64,000 nt of DNA from Pectobacterium carotovorum (GCA_016415585.1 CP066552.1:620001-684000), one strand, 5' to 3'. Positions 9,007 to 18,671 are shown, numbered from the stretch's first letter. A program made the numbers and translations. Notes: generated by a model from the letters alone, not told the origin.

Positions 9007-10218
9007 TTATTTTCCGGCGCTAAGCCAGTCTGGTAGATCGTGTAATCCCATTGCCTGACGAACCAGCGTGGGTTTAATGCCGGGCAGTTTGTCTGCCAAC
9101 ACCAAACCGACATCGCGCAGCAGCTTTTTCGCCGGATTGTCACCGTCAAACAGTTCGCGGAACCCCTGCATGCTGGCGAGCATCACCGCAGCGCTATGTT
9201 TGCGGCGACGTTCATAGCGTCGCAGATAAAGGTGTTGGCCGATGTCTTTGCCCTGCGCCTGTAAGCGCTTCACTTCCGCAATCAGTTCGGCGACATCCAT
9301 AAAGCCCAGATTGACACCTTGTCCTGCCAGCGGGTGAATGGTGTGCGCCGCGTCGCCGACCAGCACCAGCCGGTGTGCCGCAAAACTGCGGGCGTAGCGC
9401 CCAGTCAGTGGGAAAGTCTGGCGCTCGCTTTCCAGCTCACACAGCCCCAAACGTATATCAAACGCCATCGCGACCTGACGATTGAACTCGTCGGCAGGCA
9501 AGCTCTGCATCGCTTGAGCCTGTTCCGGTGAAAGCGACCAGACAATCGAACAAAGGTGAGGCTCGTCCAGCGGCAAGAACGCCAGAATACCGTCGCCGTG
9601 AAACGTCTGACGCGCGACGGACTGATGAGGGTGTTCAGTTCGAATAGTGGCGACCAACGCGTGATGGCCGTAGTCCCAAAAGGTCAGCGGAATATCCGCA
9701 TGCTGACGCAACCACGAATGGGCGCCGTCCGCAGCGACGACCAGCCGGGCGGTCAGCATGCTATCGTCCTGCAACGTAATGAAGGCTTCGTTCTCGCCCC
9801 AGGCAACCTGTTTTAACGATGCGGGGGAGAGCAGGGTGATGTCGCTTAACTGAGAGGCGCGTTGCCACAGTACCTGCTGAATCACCGGGTTTTCAATGAT
9901 ATGCCCAAGATGGGAAAAGCCGAATTCTTCGCCGCTAAAGCTGATTTTACCGAAGCTGTCTTTGTCCCACACCTGCATATCGTTGTAAGGACTAACGCGT
10001 TGCGTCACGAGGTTTTCCCAGACGCCGATATGGCGCAGGAGACATTCGCTGGCGGCATTAATGGCGGAGACGCGCAGGGCATGGTCTTTCCCAAGCGGCT
10101 GAGGTTCGGCCGCCTGTTTCTCCAGCACGGCGATACGCAGGCCGCTGCCCTGTAAGCCGCAGGCTAGCGCCAGACCGACCATACCGCCACCGGCAATAAC
10201 CACGTCGAATGATTGCAT
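9007..10218 (-). CDS. ubiI: 2-octaprenylphenol 5-hydroxylase (FAD monooxygenase)
   Basis: 403 residues, the length of E. coli UbiI (VisC). The N-terminal GGGMVGLALACGLQGSGLRIAVLEK is the FAD-binding GxGxxG region; AADGAHSWLR and LVLVGDAAHTIHPLAGQGVNLGFMDV are the conserved later flavin motifs of UbiH/COQ6 hydroxylases. It hydroxylates C5 of the ubiquinone ring precursor in aerobic synthesis. It follows ubiH by 27 bases and ends the ygfB-pepP-ubiH-ubiI gene run, the same order as in E. coli. Confidence 0.95.
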   Translation of the reverse strand: MQSFDVVIAGGGMVGLALACGLQGSGLRIAVLEKQAAEPQPLGKDHALRVSAINAASECLLRHIGVWENLVTQRVSPYNDMQVWDKDSFGKISFSGEEFGFSHLGHIIENPVIQQVLWQRASQLSDITLLSPASLKQVAWGENEAFITLQDDSMLTARLVVAADGAHSWLRQHADIPLTFWDYGHHALVATIRTEHPHQSVARQTFHGDGILAFLPLDEPHLCSIVWSLSPEQAQAMQSLPADEFNRQVAMAFDIRLGLCELESERQTFPLTGRYARSFAAHRLVLVGDAAHTIHPLAGQGVNLGFMDVAELIAEVKRLQAQGKDIGQHLYLRRYERRRKHSAAVMLASMQGFRELFDGDNPAKKLLRDVGLVLADKLPGIKPTLVRQAMGLHDLPDWLSAGK

Positions 10219-10245
10219 TTCCGTATTTCCTGTTGGCGAGCTTAA

Positions 10246-11424
10246 TTAACGTTCTACCCAGCCCAGCGTGCGACGAGCAAAGGCGTCGCGCATCAGCGGT
10301 AGGTTATTCATGGCGATCAGTCCCAGATTGCGGCTGACGGTCAGTGCGGCATAGCGGTTGGCGAATAGCCTGACCAGTCCATCGGTGATCGCCACCGTGG
10401 CGTGTTGGTCGGGCTCGCGCCGCTGTTGGTAGCGGCTGAGCACGCTGTATTGGCCGATATCCTGCTGTTTTTTCGCTGCATCGACGACCGTTTCTGCCAG
10501 CGACATGACATCGCGAATCCCCAAATTAAAGCCCTGTCCGGCAATCGGGTGCAACGTTTGCGCGGCGTTACCCACCAGCGCCAGCCGATGGCTAATATGC
10601 TGGCTGGCTGTGAGTAAGCGCAGCGGGTAGCTGTGGCGTTCGCCGATGTGGGTGAACTGCCCCAGACGCCAGCCAAAAGCCTGTTGTAGCTGCTGGCGAA
10701 AGTTGGCCTCGCTCCAGTCATCGACCTCATGTTGACGGTGTTTATCATGGCACCAGACGAGCGAACTGCGACCGTTACTCATCGGCAAGAGCGCGAGCGG
10801 GCCGTGTGGAGTAAACCGCTCGAACGCGCGTCCGCGATGAGGTTCTGCGGTTGTCACATTGGCGATCGTCGCAATCTGATCATAATCATGCTGCTGCCAT
10901 TGAATGCCGCAGGACTGCGACAGCATGGAACGTGAGCCATCGGCGGCGACCAGCAGTTGGCCCGTTAGCTCGGTGCCGTTGTCCAGCGTTAGCGTCGCAT
11001 TATACTGCGTCCGCGTGACGGCAACGACTTTGGCCGGGCAATGCAGACGCACGCCCGGTGCCTGTTGCAGCAGGGAAAACAGGCGTTGCCCGACGTCGTG
11101 CAGCTCAACCACATGGCCTAATGCCTGAACGTGATAGTCCGAGGCCTTCAGATTTACCACGCTGGCGTGGCCGCGTTCGCTGACATGAATATCGGTTATC
11201 GCCGTTGCGTTACCCGACAGCGCTTGCCAGATGCCCAACGCCGCGAGCTGCTGGCGAGTGCCGTCAGACAGCGCGAGGGCGCGCGCGTCAAAACCCGGAT
11301 GTTCCTTGTCGAGTGGCGAGTGCGCCTCGATAAGAACGACCGGGATTGCGCCCTGCGAAAGCCGCGATATCGCCAGCGCCAGCGTTGCGCCTGCCATCCC
11401 GCCACCGACAATCATGACCGCCAT
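10246..11424 (-). CDS. ubiH: 2-octaprenyl-6-methoxyphenol hydroxylase (FAD monooxygenase)
   Basis: 392 residues, equal to E. coli UbiH. It has VGGGMAGATLALAISRLSQG for FAD binding, VAADGSRSMLSQ, and LALVGNAAQTLHPIAGQGFNLGIRDV, the UbiH signature. It introduces the C1 hydroxyl in aerobic ubiquinone biosynthesis. It is a paralogue of the adjacent UbiI and lies 45 bases after pepP. The same-strand order and short spacing support one operon. Confidence 0.95.
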   Translation of the reverse strand: MAVMIVGGGMAGATLALAISRLSQGAIPVVLIEAHSPLDKEHPGFDARALALSDGTRQQLAALGIWQALSGNATAITDIHVSERGHASVVNLKASDYHVQALGHVVELHDVGQRLFSLLQQAPGVRLHCPAKVVAVTRTQYNATLTLDNGTELTGQLLVAADGSRSMLSQSCGIQWQQHDYDQIATIANVTTAEPHRGRAFERFTPHGPLALLPMSNGRSSLVWCHDKHRQHEVDDWSEANFRQQLQQAFGWRLGQFTHIGERHSYPLRLLTASQHISHRLALVGNAAQTLHPIAGQGFNLGIRDVMSLAETVVDAAKKQQDIGQYSVLSRYQQRREPDQHATVAITDGLVRLFANRYAALTVSRNLGLIAMNNLPLMRDAFARRTLGWVER

Positions 11425-11469
11425 GCTGTTGTCCTTTGCAATTATGTCGTTGCCCTTTGAAAGCGCTGC

Positions 11470-12795
11470 TTAGCGTTGCTTATCATGCTGCTGCGCCATG
11501 AGCGCTTCGATGGCATCAGCGTCTTTGGTTACGCCAGCCGTCAGGTTTTCGTTGCCGCTTTCGGTGATCACGATGTTATCTTCGATACGTACGCCGATTC
11601 CCCGGTACTGCTGCGGCACTTTGGCATCAGGTGCGATGTAAAGACCCGGCTCGATGGTCAATACCATACCCGGTTCAAGCGGACGGCCCCGATCGGTGGT
11701 GCCGTAATTGCCCACGTCGTGCACGTCCAGACCCAGCCAGTGGCTGAGGCCGTGCATGAAGAACTGGCGATGTGCCTGCTCGGCAATCAGCTCTTCCACT
11801 TCACCTTTCAGCACGCCGAGCTTGATAAGCCCGCTGACCATGATGCGCACCACTTCTTCGTTCACTTCACGGATGCTACGACCTGGGCCAAACAGTTCCA
11901 GCGCACGCAGCTGTGAGCGCAGCACGATGTCGTAAATGGCACGCTGCGGCGCGGTAAATTTGCCGTTGACGGGGAAGGTGCGGGTAATGTCGCCAGCATA
12001 GCTTTTGTATTCACAGCCAGCGTCAATCAGCACCAGATCGCCGTCACGCATTTGCGTTTCATTTTCGGTGTAATGCAGGATGCAGGCGTTGTCACCGCTG
12101 CCTACGATGGTGTTGTAAGAAGGATAACGCGCACCGTGACGGGTAAATTCGTGATGAATTTCGCCTTCAAGCTGATATTCATACATGCCGGGACGGCATT
12201 TTTGCATGGCGCGGGTGTGGGCCAGCGCGGTAATTTCACAGGCGCGGCGCATCACGCTAATTTCTTCCGGTGATTTAAACAGGCGCATCTCATGCACCCA
12301 CGGGCGCCAGTCTGTCAGCGTAGCAGGGGCAGCAAAGCTCTGACGGGAGCCGTTGCGCAAGGTGTCCAGCGCGGCGAAGACCAGCTTGTCGGCATAATCG
12401 TACTGCCCTTGTGCGTGGTACACCACGTCCAGCCCATTCAATAATAGATGCAGCTGTGCGCCGATTTCGCCAAATGGCAGTGCGCGATCAACGCCGAGTT
12501 TAGCGGGTGCCGCTTCCTGACCGAGGCGACGACCAAACCAGATTTCGGCTGTCAGATCGCGTACGCGGTTGAAGATCACGCTGTGATGATGTTTGGCATC
12601 GCTTTTTACCAGCAGCAGAACGGCTTCTGGTTCATTGAAGCCCGTGAAATACCAGAAATCACTATTTTGACGATAAGGATAGTCACTGTCGGCATTGCGC
12701 TGTGCTTCCGGCGCGGCAAAAATAATCGCCGCGCTGCCCGGTGCCATTTTTTCCAACAGACCCTGACGACGACGAAGAAATTCTTGTGGATTCAT
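11470..12795 (-). CDS. pepP: Xaa-Pro aminopeptidase (aminopeptidase P II)
   Basis: 441 residues from the ATG at 12795, identical in length to E. coli PepP and starting MNPQEFLRRRQGLLEKM; GGAGCAGG-like sequence precedes it. The open frame continues 48 codons upstream but that part is not protein-like. The pita-bread metal site is visible: LVLIDAGCEYKSYAGDITRTFPV (two Asp), HGLSHWLGLDVHDVG (His), MVLTIEPGLYI (Glu) and GIGVRIEDNIVI (Glu). It removes N-terminal residues before proline using two Mn2+ ions in the cytoplasm. It is downstream of ygfB. Confidence 0.95.
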   Translation of the reverse strand: MNPQEFLRRRQGLLEKMAPGSAAIIFAAPEAQRNADSDYPYRQNSDFWYFTGFNEPEAVLLLVKSDAKHHHSVIFNRVRDLTAEIWFGRRLGQEAAPAKLGVDRALPFGEIGAQLHLLLNGLDVVYHAQGQYDYADKLVFAALDTLRNGSRQSFAAPATLTDWRPWVHEMRLFKSPEEISVMRRACEITALAHTRAMQKCRPGMYEYQLEGEIHHEFTRHGARYPSYNTIVGSGDNACILHYTENETQMRDGDLVLIDAGCEYKSYAGDITRTFPVNGKFTAPQRAIYDIVLRSQLRALELFGPGRSIREVNEEVVRIMVSGLIKLGVLKGEVEELIAEQAHRQFFMHGLSHWLGLDVHDVGNYGTTDRGRPLEPGMVLTIEPGLYIAPDAKVPQQYRGIGVRIEDNIVITESGNENLTAGVTKDADAIEALMAQQHDKQR

Positions 12796-12869
12796 CACCT
12801 GCTCCTGAAAATAGTCCGTGCGGTTGCCTTTCCCTTCCGCTCTGAATGAGGCATGCCTTTCGACGTTAT

Positions 12870-13457
12870 TTAGTGCAGCGTTGGCTTTTGCTGTTCGGGC
12901 GCAGTCACAACGCGTTGGCTGGTAAATTCGGTATGGCACAAAATGGCAGAAACGCGAACATACTCAATCACTTCTTCCAGTGATTGCTCTAGTTCTTCCT
13001 GGTCTTCATCTTCGTCGTAGCCCAGCTGTGCGATGTTGCGTAAATCTTCGATAGCTTCTTTCAGCTCGCCTTTGGCTTTGTTCAACTGTGGCTGAGCCAC
13101 GCCCAGCCCGAGCAGGAAGTGGTTGACCCAGCCTGCCAGCGCGTCGGCGCGATCGAAAACGCTCACGTCATCCTGCGAGTCGTCCGGCAGGAAAAGCTGG
13201 AACAGAAAGCCATCATCTTCCAGCGCTTCACACGTGGCCTGATACAGCTCCTGAAGCGGCTGCGACAGCGTTTGGGTAAACGCCATGCCTTCGTTAGTCA
13301 GTTCAAAAACCAGCGTTCTCCAGCTGTCGTCATGGTTTCCACCACACAGCATCCCACTGATCAAACCGTGCATTTCTGCTGCGGTCAGCGCGACCTGCTG
13401 TTGGTGAAGCAGTTGGTCAAGGCCTTCATAGGCAGGAAACGTATTCTCTATAGACAT
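12870..13457 (-). CDS. ygfB: YgfB family protein (UPF0149)
   Basis: 195 residues, acidic and all-helical in appearance, with the family's [17 protein letters not shown] near the N-terminus, [13 protein letters not shown], and [13 protein letters not shown] in the middle. The C-terminal half has an acidic run ([12 protein letters not shown]). It heads the pepP-ubiH-ubiI run and is divergent from zapA, as in E. coli. Its molecular function in this lineage is not known to me. Confidence 0.93.
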   Translation of the reverse strand: MSIENTFPAYEGLDQLLHQQQVALTAAEMHGLISGMLCGGNHDDSWRTLVFELTNEGMAFTQTLSQPLQELYQATCEALEDDGFLFQLFLPDDSQDDVSVFDRADALAGWVNHFLLGLGVAQPQLNKAKGELKEAIEDLRNIAQLGYDEDEDQEELEQSLEEVIEYVRVSAILCHTEFTSQRVVTAPEQQKPTLH

Positions 13458-13649
13458 GCGGATTCGTCATCGTTGGCTGGATTGGTTCGTGCTATGCTAC
13501 CACCAAGCTCCCTTTCGATACCAGAAAGGGCTTGTATCTTAGATCTCGGCTATATATAGTTGCGCCCGCTTTAACGAGCCCGATGTAACGGGTAATGCTC
13601 ATGCTATGTGGCACGCGGGCGTAAGAACGACAAAAGGCAGGAAGGTGGT

Positions 13650-13979
13650 ATGTCTGCACAACCAGTAGATATTCAAATTTTTGGCCGTTCGTTAAGAGTA
13701 AATTGCCCGCCAGAACAACAGGATGCGTTGAATCAGGCGGCGGAAGATCTTAACCAGCGGTTGCAAGATCTTAAAGTTCGCACTAGAGTCACAAACACTG
13801 AGCAATTGGTGTTTATTGCCGCGCTGAATGTGTGCCATGAGCTGGCACAGGAGCGGGGTAAGACGCGTGATTATGCATCGAATATGGAACAGCGTATTCG
13901 TATGTTGCAGCAGACGATCGAACAGGCGTTGCTGGAGCAAGGCAAGATCACTGAACGTCAGGGTGCACAATTTGAATAA
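13650..13979 (+). CDS. zapA: Cell division protein ZapA (FtsZ-ring stabiliser)
   Basis: 109 residues from ATG 13650, the same length as E. coli ZapA, preceded by GGAAGG-like sequence; an upstream in-frame ATG at 13608 would add 14 atypical residues. It begins [20 protein letters not shown], with [18 protein letters not shown] in the globular part and a C-terminal coiled coil ([20 protein letters not shown]). ZapA tetramers crosslink FtsZ filaments at mid-cell. The 6S RNA gene follows 74 bases after its stop, the conserved zapA-ssrS-fau arrangement. Confidence 0.95.
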   Translation: MSAQPVDIQIFGRSLRVNCPPEQQDALNQAAEDLNQRLQDLKVRTRVTNTEQLVFIAALNVCHELAQERGKTRDYASNMEQRIRMLQQTIEQALLEQGKITERQGAQFE

Positions 13980-14053
13980 CGTCGTATTTTGACAAAAGTA
14001 CGGTGTTTTTACGCGAGAAGACGTGCTAAGGTTTATCGCGAGTAACGAATAAA

Positions 14054-14237
14054 ATTTCTCTGAGATGTTTGTCAGCGGGCCAGTCCCCTGAGCCGATATT
14101 TCATACCAACAGAATGTAATGCTCTGCGGTTGGTGAGCACGCTCGGTTCGTCCGAGAAGCCTTAAGACTGCGACGTTATGTTCACCTTGAACCAAGGGTT
14201 CAAGGGTTACAGCCTGCGGCGGCATCTCGGAGATTCC
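14054..14237 (+). ncRNA. ssrS: 6S RNA
   Basis: 184 bases nearly identical to E. coli 6S RNA: 5' ATTTCTCTGAGATGTTTG pairs with the 3' end GGCATCTCGGAGATTCC to form the closing stem, GCGGGCCAGTCCCCTGAGCC and CCTTGAACCAAGGGTTCAAG are present, and the central bubble lies near GGTTGGTGAGCACGCTCGG. 6S RNA mimics an open promoter and sequesters sigma70 RNA polymerase in stationary phase. Ends are placed by homology, so a few bases of error are possible. Confidence 0.96.
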
Positions 14238-14276
14238 CTTTCTTTTATCATTTTTGACCCGTGGCGAATGCAGCCC

Positions 14277-14924
14277 ATGTCATCTTCTGATTCATCTTCA
14301 TCGGCACTTCTCGATACTTCACTTTCTTCTACGGCGTCATCGCGTCAGCAGATTCGTCAGGCTGTGCGTCAGCAGCGTCGTTTACTGACGCCAGAGCAGC
14401 AGTCGCGCTTTGCGCAGCAGGCGAGTGAACGCGTCATGGTGCACCCGAAAATCATACAGGCAGATAGCGTCGCAGTATTTCTGTCATTTGATGGTGAACT
14501 GGATACGCACCCGCTTATTCAACAGCTGTGGCAGCAGGAGAAACGCGTTTATTTGCCGGTTCTGCATCCGTTTCGTACCGGGCATCTGTTGTTCCTGCGC
14601 TATGCACCGGACACTGAACTGGTGCGCAATCGTCTGAAGATTATGGAGCCACGTCTGGATGTGCGTCAGGTGCTGCCGTTACCGCAGTTGGACGTCCTGC
14701 TGACGCCGCTGGTGGCGTTTGATCATCAGGGACAGCGGCTGGGTATGGGGGGCGGGTTTTACGACCGTACGTTGCAGTATCGCAACTATACATCTCGCGG
14801 GCCTTATCCGATCGGTCTGGCCCACGATTGTCAGCAGGTTGACGCACTACCAGTGGAAAGTTGGGATATTCCGCTGCCGGAAATTATTACCCCCTCCCGC
14901 CATTGGCAGTGGAACTCACGCTAG
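14277..14924 (+). CDS. fau: 5-formyltetrahydrofolate cyclo-ligase family protein (YgfA)
   Basis: About 215 residues. The core from RQAVRQQRRLLTPEQQ matches E. coli YgfA: VAVFLSFDGELDTHPLIQQLW, KRVYLPVLHP, LKIMEPRLDVRQVLPL and the nucleotide/substrate signature VAFDHQGQRLGMGGGFYDRTLQ. It converts 5-formyl-THF to 5,10-methenyl-THF with ATP. The N-terminus has a Ser-rich extension of about 25 residues absent from E. coli. ATG 14277 is my choice; ATG 14268 is equally possible, and the open frame even runs back into 6S RNA, which is surely not coding. The 3' end overlaps convergent nadR by four bases. Confidence 0.92.
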   Translation: MSSSDSSSSALLDTSLSSTASSRQQIRQAVRQQRRLLTPEQQSRFAQQASERVMVHPKIIQADSVAVFLSFDGELDTHPLIQQLWQQEKRVYLPVLHPFRTGHLLFLRYAPDTELVRNRLKIMEPRLDVRQVLPLPQLDVLLTPLVAFDHQGQRLGMGGGFYDRTLQYRNYTSRGPYPIGLAHDCQQVDALPVESWDIPLPEIITPSRHWQWNSR

Positions 14925-16174
14925 CTTTTGAGCGCTTCAGGCGAGCGATCGTGGCCTAACATCTGCTGTACCAATTCCACACAGTGCAGGAAGCGCGAAT
15001 CGTAGTCCGACTCTTTGATGTAAACGTACGGGATATTATTGTTAGCCAGCATCGTTTTCAGCAGATCCTGAAACTCCGAGCGGGCGGTGGTGCTGCCTAA
15101 GCTACGCAACCCATCGGCGACCCACGGCGTGTTGTTTTCCAGCAAAATCACCAGATCGAAACGGTATTCATCGATCAGCGCCTGAACGAACGGGTGCTCA
15201 CGGCCTTCGTATTTCTTGCAGAACGCCTGCGTGGTGACAAAGTCGGTGTCGATGAAGGCCACTTTATTGGCGTATTTCACTGCAAAATCAATGTACTGTG
15301 CCTGACCCAGCGCGATCTTATCGTAGTCGGAATATTGCAGCGCCATCTCGTCGCCGCCCAAATGGGAGAACACGTAATCGCGACCATATTCCCAGGCGCT
15401 GGTGGTGTTGAAGATATTCGCCAATTTGTTTACCAGCGTGGATTTACCGCTGGATTCGCCGCCAAGAATGGCAACGGTACGCACAAAGAACGGCTTCACT
15501 TCGGTCGGAATATAGTCCCAGTAACGAAAGGGATCGTGACGGATCTGTGAACCGCTGATGTTCATAAAGGATCGCTGCGGGTCGATCAGAATGGCCTCAA
15601 TGCCCAGTTGCTCGCGGTATTGCGCGGCATCCTGTTCTTCGCTGGTGTAGACGAAATTCGGCGTGATGCTTTTTTCCTGCATGAACGCCTGAATCCCTTT
15701 GCTCCACACATCCCAGCCGTGCGGATAAGGCTCCATTCCTTGCTCATTGAAGGCGTGAATATGAATATTTTTCTGATACTTAAAGGTCTGCAATAGCCAG
15801 CGTAGGCGGTCGCTGACGGTGGGCTGCTGTGACATCGAGCTGTTCTCAAACAGCAGGCGGTCGCGCGGTTCGTCGTAACCTAAAATCACATGCAGTTCAT
15901 CGACCTGGCTGCACGCGCGCTGAATAAGATAAATGTGGCCGGTGTGTAGCGGATAGAACTTGCCGAAGACGACGCCAACACTCTTTTCGTAGCGCGGGAA
16001 TTCCAGTTCAAGAAAGCGATGCAGCGCTTCCAGTTTCTGGGCGCTAGGGCTTTTGATTTTGGCATTAAGTAATTGACTGAGATAGCCTTTGGTCATATCG
16101 GTCGCGTTGGCAACCTGCTGTAGGGTGCAACCCTTCTGCCGGATGGCGGATTTCAGGTAATCAAATGATGACAT
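14921..16174 (-). CDS. nadR: NadR: NAD-responsive repressor, NMN adenylyltransferase and ribosylnicotinamide kinase
   Basis: 417 residues, close to the 410 of E. coli. Order: an N-terminal helix-turn-helix (CTLQQVANATDMTKGYLSQLLN, ~16-37), an adenylyltransferase domain with GKFYPLHTGHIYLI (nucleotidyl-transferase HxGH-like site, ~71-84) and ISGSQIRHDP, then a kinase domain with the P-loop GGESSGKST (~238-246). It represses NAD biosynthesis and salvage genes when NAD is high and salvages ribosylnicotinamide. A perfect NadR-type palindrome lies at 16188-16205, 14 bases before the start, indicating autorepression. It follows radA on the same strand (serB-radA-nadR as in E. coli). Confidence 0.96.
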   Translation of the reverse strand: MSSFDYLKSAIRQKGCTLQQVANATDMTKGYLSQLLNAKIKSPSAQKLEALHRFLELEFPRYEKSVGVVFGKFYPLHTGHIYLIQRACSQVDELHVILGYDEPRDRLLFENSSMSQQPTVSDRLRWLLQTFKYQKNIHIHAFNEQGMEPYPHGWDVWSKGIQAFMQEKSITPNFVYTSEEQDAAQYREQLGIEAILIDPQRSFMNISGSQIRHDPFRYWDYIPTEVKPFFVRTVAILGGESSGKSTLVNKLANIFNTTSAWEYGRDYVFSHLGGDEMALQYSDYDKIALGQAQYIDFAVKYANKVAFIDTDFVTTQAFCKKYEGREHPFVQALIDEYRFDLVILLENNTPWVADGLRSLGSTTARSEFQDLLKTMLANNNIPYVYIKESDYDSRFLHCVELVQQMLGHDRSPEALKS

Positions 16175-16187
16175 GGCGCAGCACTCT

Positions 16188-16205
16188 TGTTTAGCTTACT
16201 AAACA
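16188..16205. promoter_or_regulatory. NadR operator
   Basis: TGTTTAGCTTACTAAACA is TGTTTA-N6-TAAACA, the NadR box recognised upstream of nadA, nadB and pncB in enterobacteria. It lies between radA and nadR just before the nadR start. Confidence 0.85.
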
Positions 16206-16293
16206 AAATAACACAGAACAGGGCAATATCCGCTACGCTTTCATTCCCTGTTTAGCTCAGGATGGAAGGGGCGGATGACCTTCTGTGGCCCGT

Positions 16294-17676
16294 TTAGAGA
16301 TCGTCGAGGATTGCGAGCGCGTCGGCTAGCTTTTTCACGCCGAACACCTGCATGCTAGCAGGAGCTTTCTTCGGCATATTGGCGTGAGGAACGATGGCGC
16401 GTTTGAAGCCATGCTTGGCGGCTTCGGTGATCCGCTCTTGCCCGCTGGGAACCGGACGAATTTCGCCCGCCAGACCGACTTCACCGAAGATGACCAGATC
16501 TTGCGGCAGCGGGCGGTCGCGGAAGCTGGAGACCAGCGATAGCAGTAGCGCCAGATCGGCACTGGTTTCGGTGACTTTCACTCCGCCGACGACATTCACG
16601 AACACATCCTGATCCGACATCTGCAAGCCGCCGTGACGATGCAGTACCGCCAGCAGAATCGCTAAGCGATTTTGCTCCAGTCCAACCGCCACGCGACGCG
16701 GGTTAGCCATCATCGATTGATCCACCAGCGCCTGAATTTCGACCAGCAGCGGACGCGTGCCTTCCCACACCACCATGACCGAACTGCCGGACGTGACTTC
16801 GTCTCCGCGGCTGAGGAAAATCGCCGACGGATTGCTGATCTCGCGTAGACCCTGTTCCGTCATGGCGAACACGCCCAGCTCATTAACGGCGCCGAAACGG
16901 TTTTTATGGCTGCGCAGCGTGCGGAAGCGGGAATCGGCATCGCCATCCAGCAGCACGGAGCAGTCGATGCAGTGTTCCAATACTTTTGGCCCGGCGAGCG
17001 AACCGTCTTTGGTGACGTGGCCGACCATGATGATAGCAACGCCGCGCGTTTTGGCGAAGCGCGTTAGGTAGGCGGCGGTTTCACGCACCTGCGCCACGCT
17101 GCCGGGGGACGATTGGATATCGGCGAGGTGCATGACCTGAATGGAGTCGATCACCATCAGCTTCGGCTGTTCCTGCTCGGCAATCAGGCAAATCTGTTCG
17201 ATGCTGGTTTCCGACAGCATGTTGAGATTCTGGGTCGGCAGGTTGAGTCTGTGCGCCCGCATTGCTACCTGCTGTAGTGATTCTTCACCGGTGACGTACA
17301 GGGTTTTCATATTTTCTGACAGTTTACAGAGCGTTTGCAGCAGCAGGGTACTCTTGCCTGCGCCGGGGTTACCGCCGATCAGAATGGCGCTGCCCGGAAC
17401 GACGCCGCCGCCCAGAACGCGGTCAAACTCCTGAAAGCCGGTAGAAAAGCGAGGCAGCGCTTCAAGACTGATTTCTGAGAGCTTTTGTACCCGGCTGACG
17501 CCAGCGCTTTCACCTGCATAGCCAGTGAGACGGTCGGAACGTGACACAGACGCCGAGGCCAGACGGACTTCGGTAATGGTATTCCAGGCATGGCAGGCGC
17601 TGCACTGCCCTTGCCAGCGCGGGTAGTCAGCCCCGCATTCATTACATACAAACGCCCGTTTGACGGCTTTTGCCAC
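16294..17676 (-). CDS. radA: DNA repair protein RadA
   Basis: 460 residues, the E. coli length. A C4 zinc finger opens the protein (CNECG...CSAC, ~11-29), followed by a RecA-like ATPase with the Walker A GGNPGAGKSTLL, the RadA-specific KNRFG motif (SHKNRFGAVNELGVF), and a C-terminal Lon-like domain (QNRLAILLAVLHRHGG ... VNVVGGVKVTETSADLALLLSL). RadA promotes branch migration of recombination intermediates. It starts 17 bases after the serB stop and is likely cotranscribed with it. Confidence 0.97.
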   Translation of the reverse strand: MAKAVKRAFVCNECGADYPRWQGQCSACHAWNTITEVRLASASVSRSDRLTGYAGESAGVSRVQKLSEISLEALPRFSTGFQEFDRVLGGGVVPGSAILIGGNPGAGKSTLLLQTLCKLSENMKTLYVTGEESLQQVAMRAHRLNLPTQNLNMLSETSIEQICLIAEQEQPKLMVIDSIQVMHLADIQSSPGSVAQVRETAAYLTRFAKTRGVAIIMVGHVTKDGSLAGPKVLEHCIDCSVLLDGDADSRFRTLRSHKNRFGAVNELGVFAMTEQGLREISNPSAIFLSRGDEVTSGSSVMVVWEGTRPLLVEIQALVDQSMMANPRRVAVGLEQNRLAILLAVLHRHGGLQMSDQDVFVNVVGGVKVTETSADLALLLSLVSSFRDRPLPQDLVIFGEVGLAGEIRPVPSGQERITEAAKHGFKRAIVPHANMPKKAPASMQVFGVKKLADALAILDDL

Positions 17677-17693
17677 GTCTCACCTCCCACTGA

Positions 17694-18671
17694 TTAACGC
17701 TTTTCGTGTCTCATGCTGCCGCTGAGGATGCATAGTACACCACTCAGGTCGGCATGACGGATGGTCACCGCAGATTGCTCATTGACCTTCGGTTTGGCGT
17801 GATAGGCAATGCCTAAGCTGGCTGCCTTGATCATCGGTAGATCATTTGCGCCGTCGCCAATCGCAACGGTCTGATGCATTGGGATTTCCAGCTTTTCCGC
17901 CAGCTGTTGCAGCGTGGTCGCTTTATATTTTGCATCGACAATCGTGCCGATGACGTCGCCAGTCAGCTTGCCGTCTTGCATGCCTAATTCGTTGGCAACG
18001 GCGGCGACCAGACCTAACTCATCACGTAAATAATCAGCAAAATAGGTAAACCCGCCCGATGCAATCGCGACGTGCCAGCCTGCTTCCTGAAGCTGACTAA
18101 CCATATTACGCAGGCCCGGCATCAGCGGCAGATTTTTACGCACCGTCTGTAAAATATTGGCGTCGGCACCTTTTAATGTCCCTACGCGCTGGCGCAAACT
18201 GTCAGCGAAATCCAGCTCGCCACGCATCGCGCGTTCGGTAACTTCAGCGACCAGTTCGCCTGTACCCGCTAGTTTGGCGATTTCATCAATACATTCGATC
18301 TGAATCGCGGTGGAATCCATGTCCATCACCAGTAAACCCGGCGAACGCAGCGTTGGCGCGTTACGCATTGCCGCGACATCGATGCCCAGTTCGTGGGCCA
18401 GCTTAGTTGCGCGTGGCGTCAGCGTGCCAGCCAAGCGTACGACCTGATAATCGCCCACGCTCCAAGCGCTCACGATCACCATCGCACTTCCCAGTTTACG
18501 CTGGTAGCGGGAAATCAGGTTTTTATCGAGGACGTCGCTATAAATAAGCCAGCCGGTGTCGCCAGCGCGGTAGTCAAGCGGCATCACTTCGTCACCGCTT
18601 AGTGATAATGGCAGTCCCGGCCAACAGTTGATCTCATCAGGGAGATCACGATAGGTCAGACTATTCGACAT
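17694..18671 (-). CDS. serB: Phosphoserine phosphatase
   Basis: 325 residues from the ATG at 18671; the frame is open further upstream but similarity to E. coli SerB (322 aa) begins here with LTYRDLPDEINCWPGLPLSL. The HAD motifs are clear: DMDSTAIQIECIDEIA (nucleophile DxDST), ASGGFTYFADYLRDELGL (motif II Ser) and AIGDGANDLPMIKAA (motif III). It performs the last step of serine synthesis. Divergent from smp, upstream of radA. Confidence 0.96.
   Translation of the reverse strand: MSNSLTYRDLPDEINCWPGLPLSLSGDEVMPLDYRAGDTGWLIYSDVLDKNLISRYQRKLGSAMVIVSAWSVGDYQVVRLAGTLTPRATKLAHELGIDVAAMRNAPTLRSPGLLVMDMDSTAIQIECIDEIAKLAGTGELVAEVTERAMRGELDFADSLRQRVGTLKGADANILQTVRKNLPLMPGLRNMVSQLQEAGWHVAIASGGFTYFADYLRDELGLVAAVANELGMQDGKLTGDVIGTIVDAKYKATTLQQLAEKLEIPMHQTVAIGDGANDLPMIKAASLGIAYHAKPKVNEQSAVTIRHADLSGVLCILSGSMRHEKR

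Noticed and set aside
14178..14276. Upstream extension of the fau open frame into 6S RNA
   Set aside because: The bases up to 14237 form the conserved 3' half of 6S RNA and similarity to YgfA starts later, so the early ATG is not a start.
16249..16267. GTTTAGCTCAGGATGG-like stretch resembling a tRNA D-arm between radA and nadR
   Set aside because: No acceptor, anticodon or T-arm can be built around it; it is a chance match or half of a NadR-like site.
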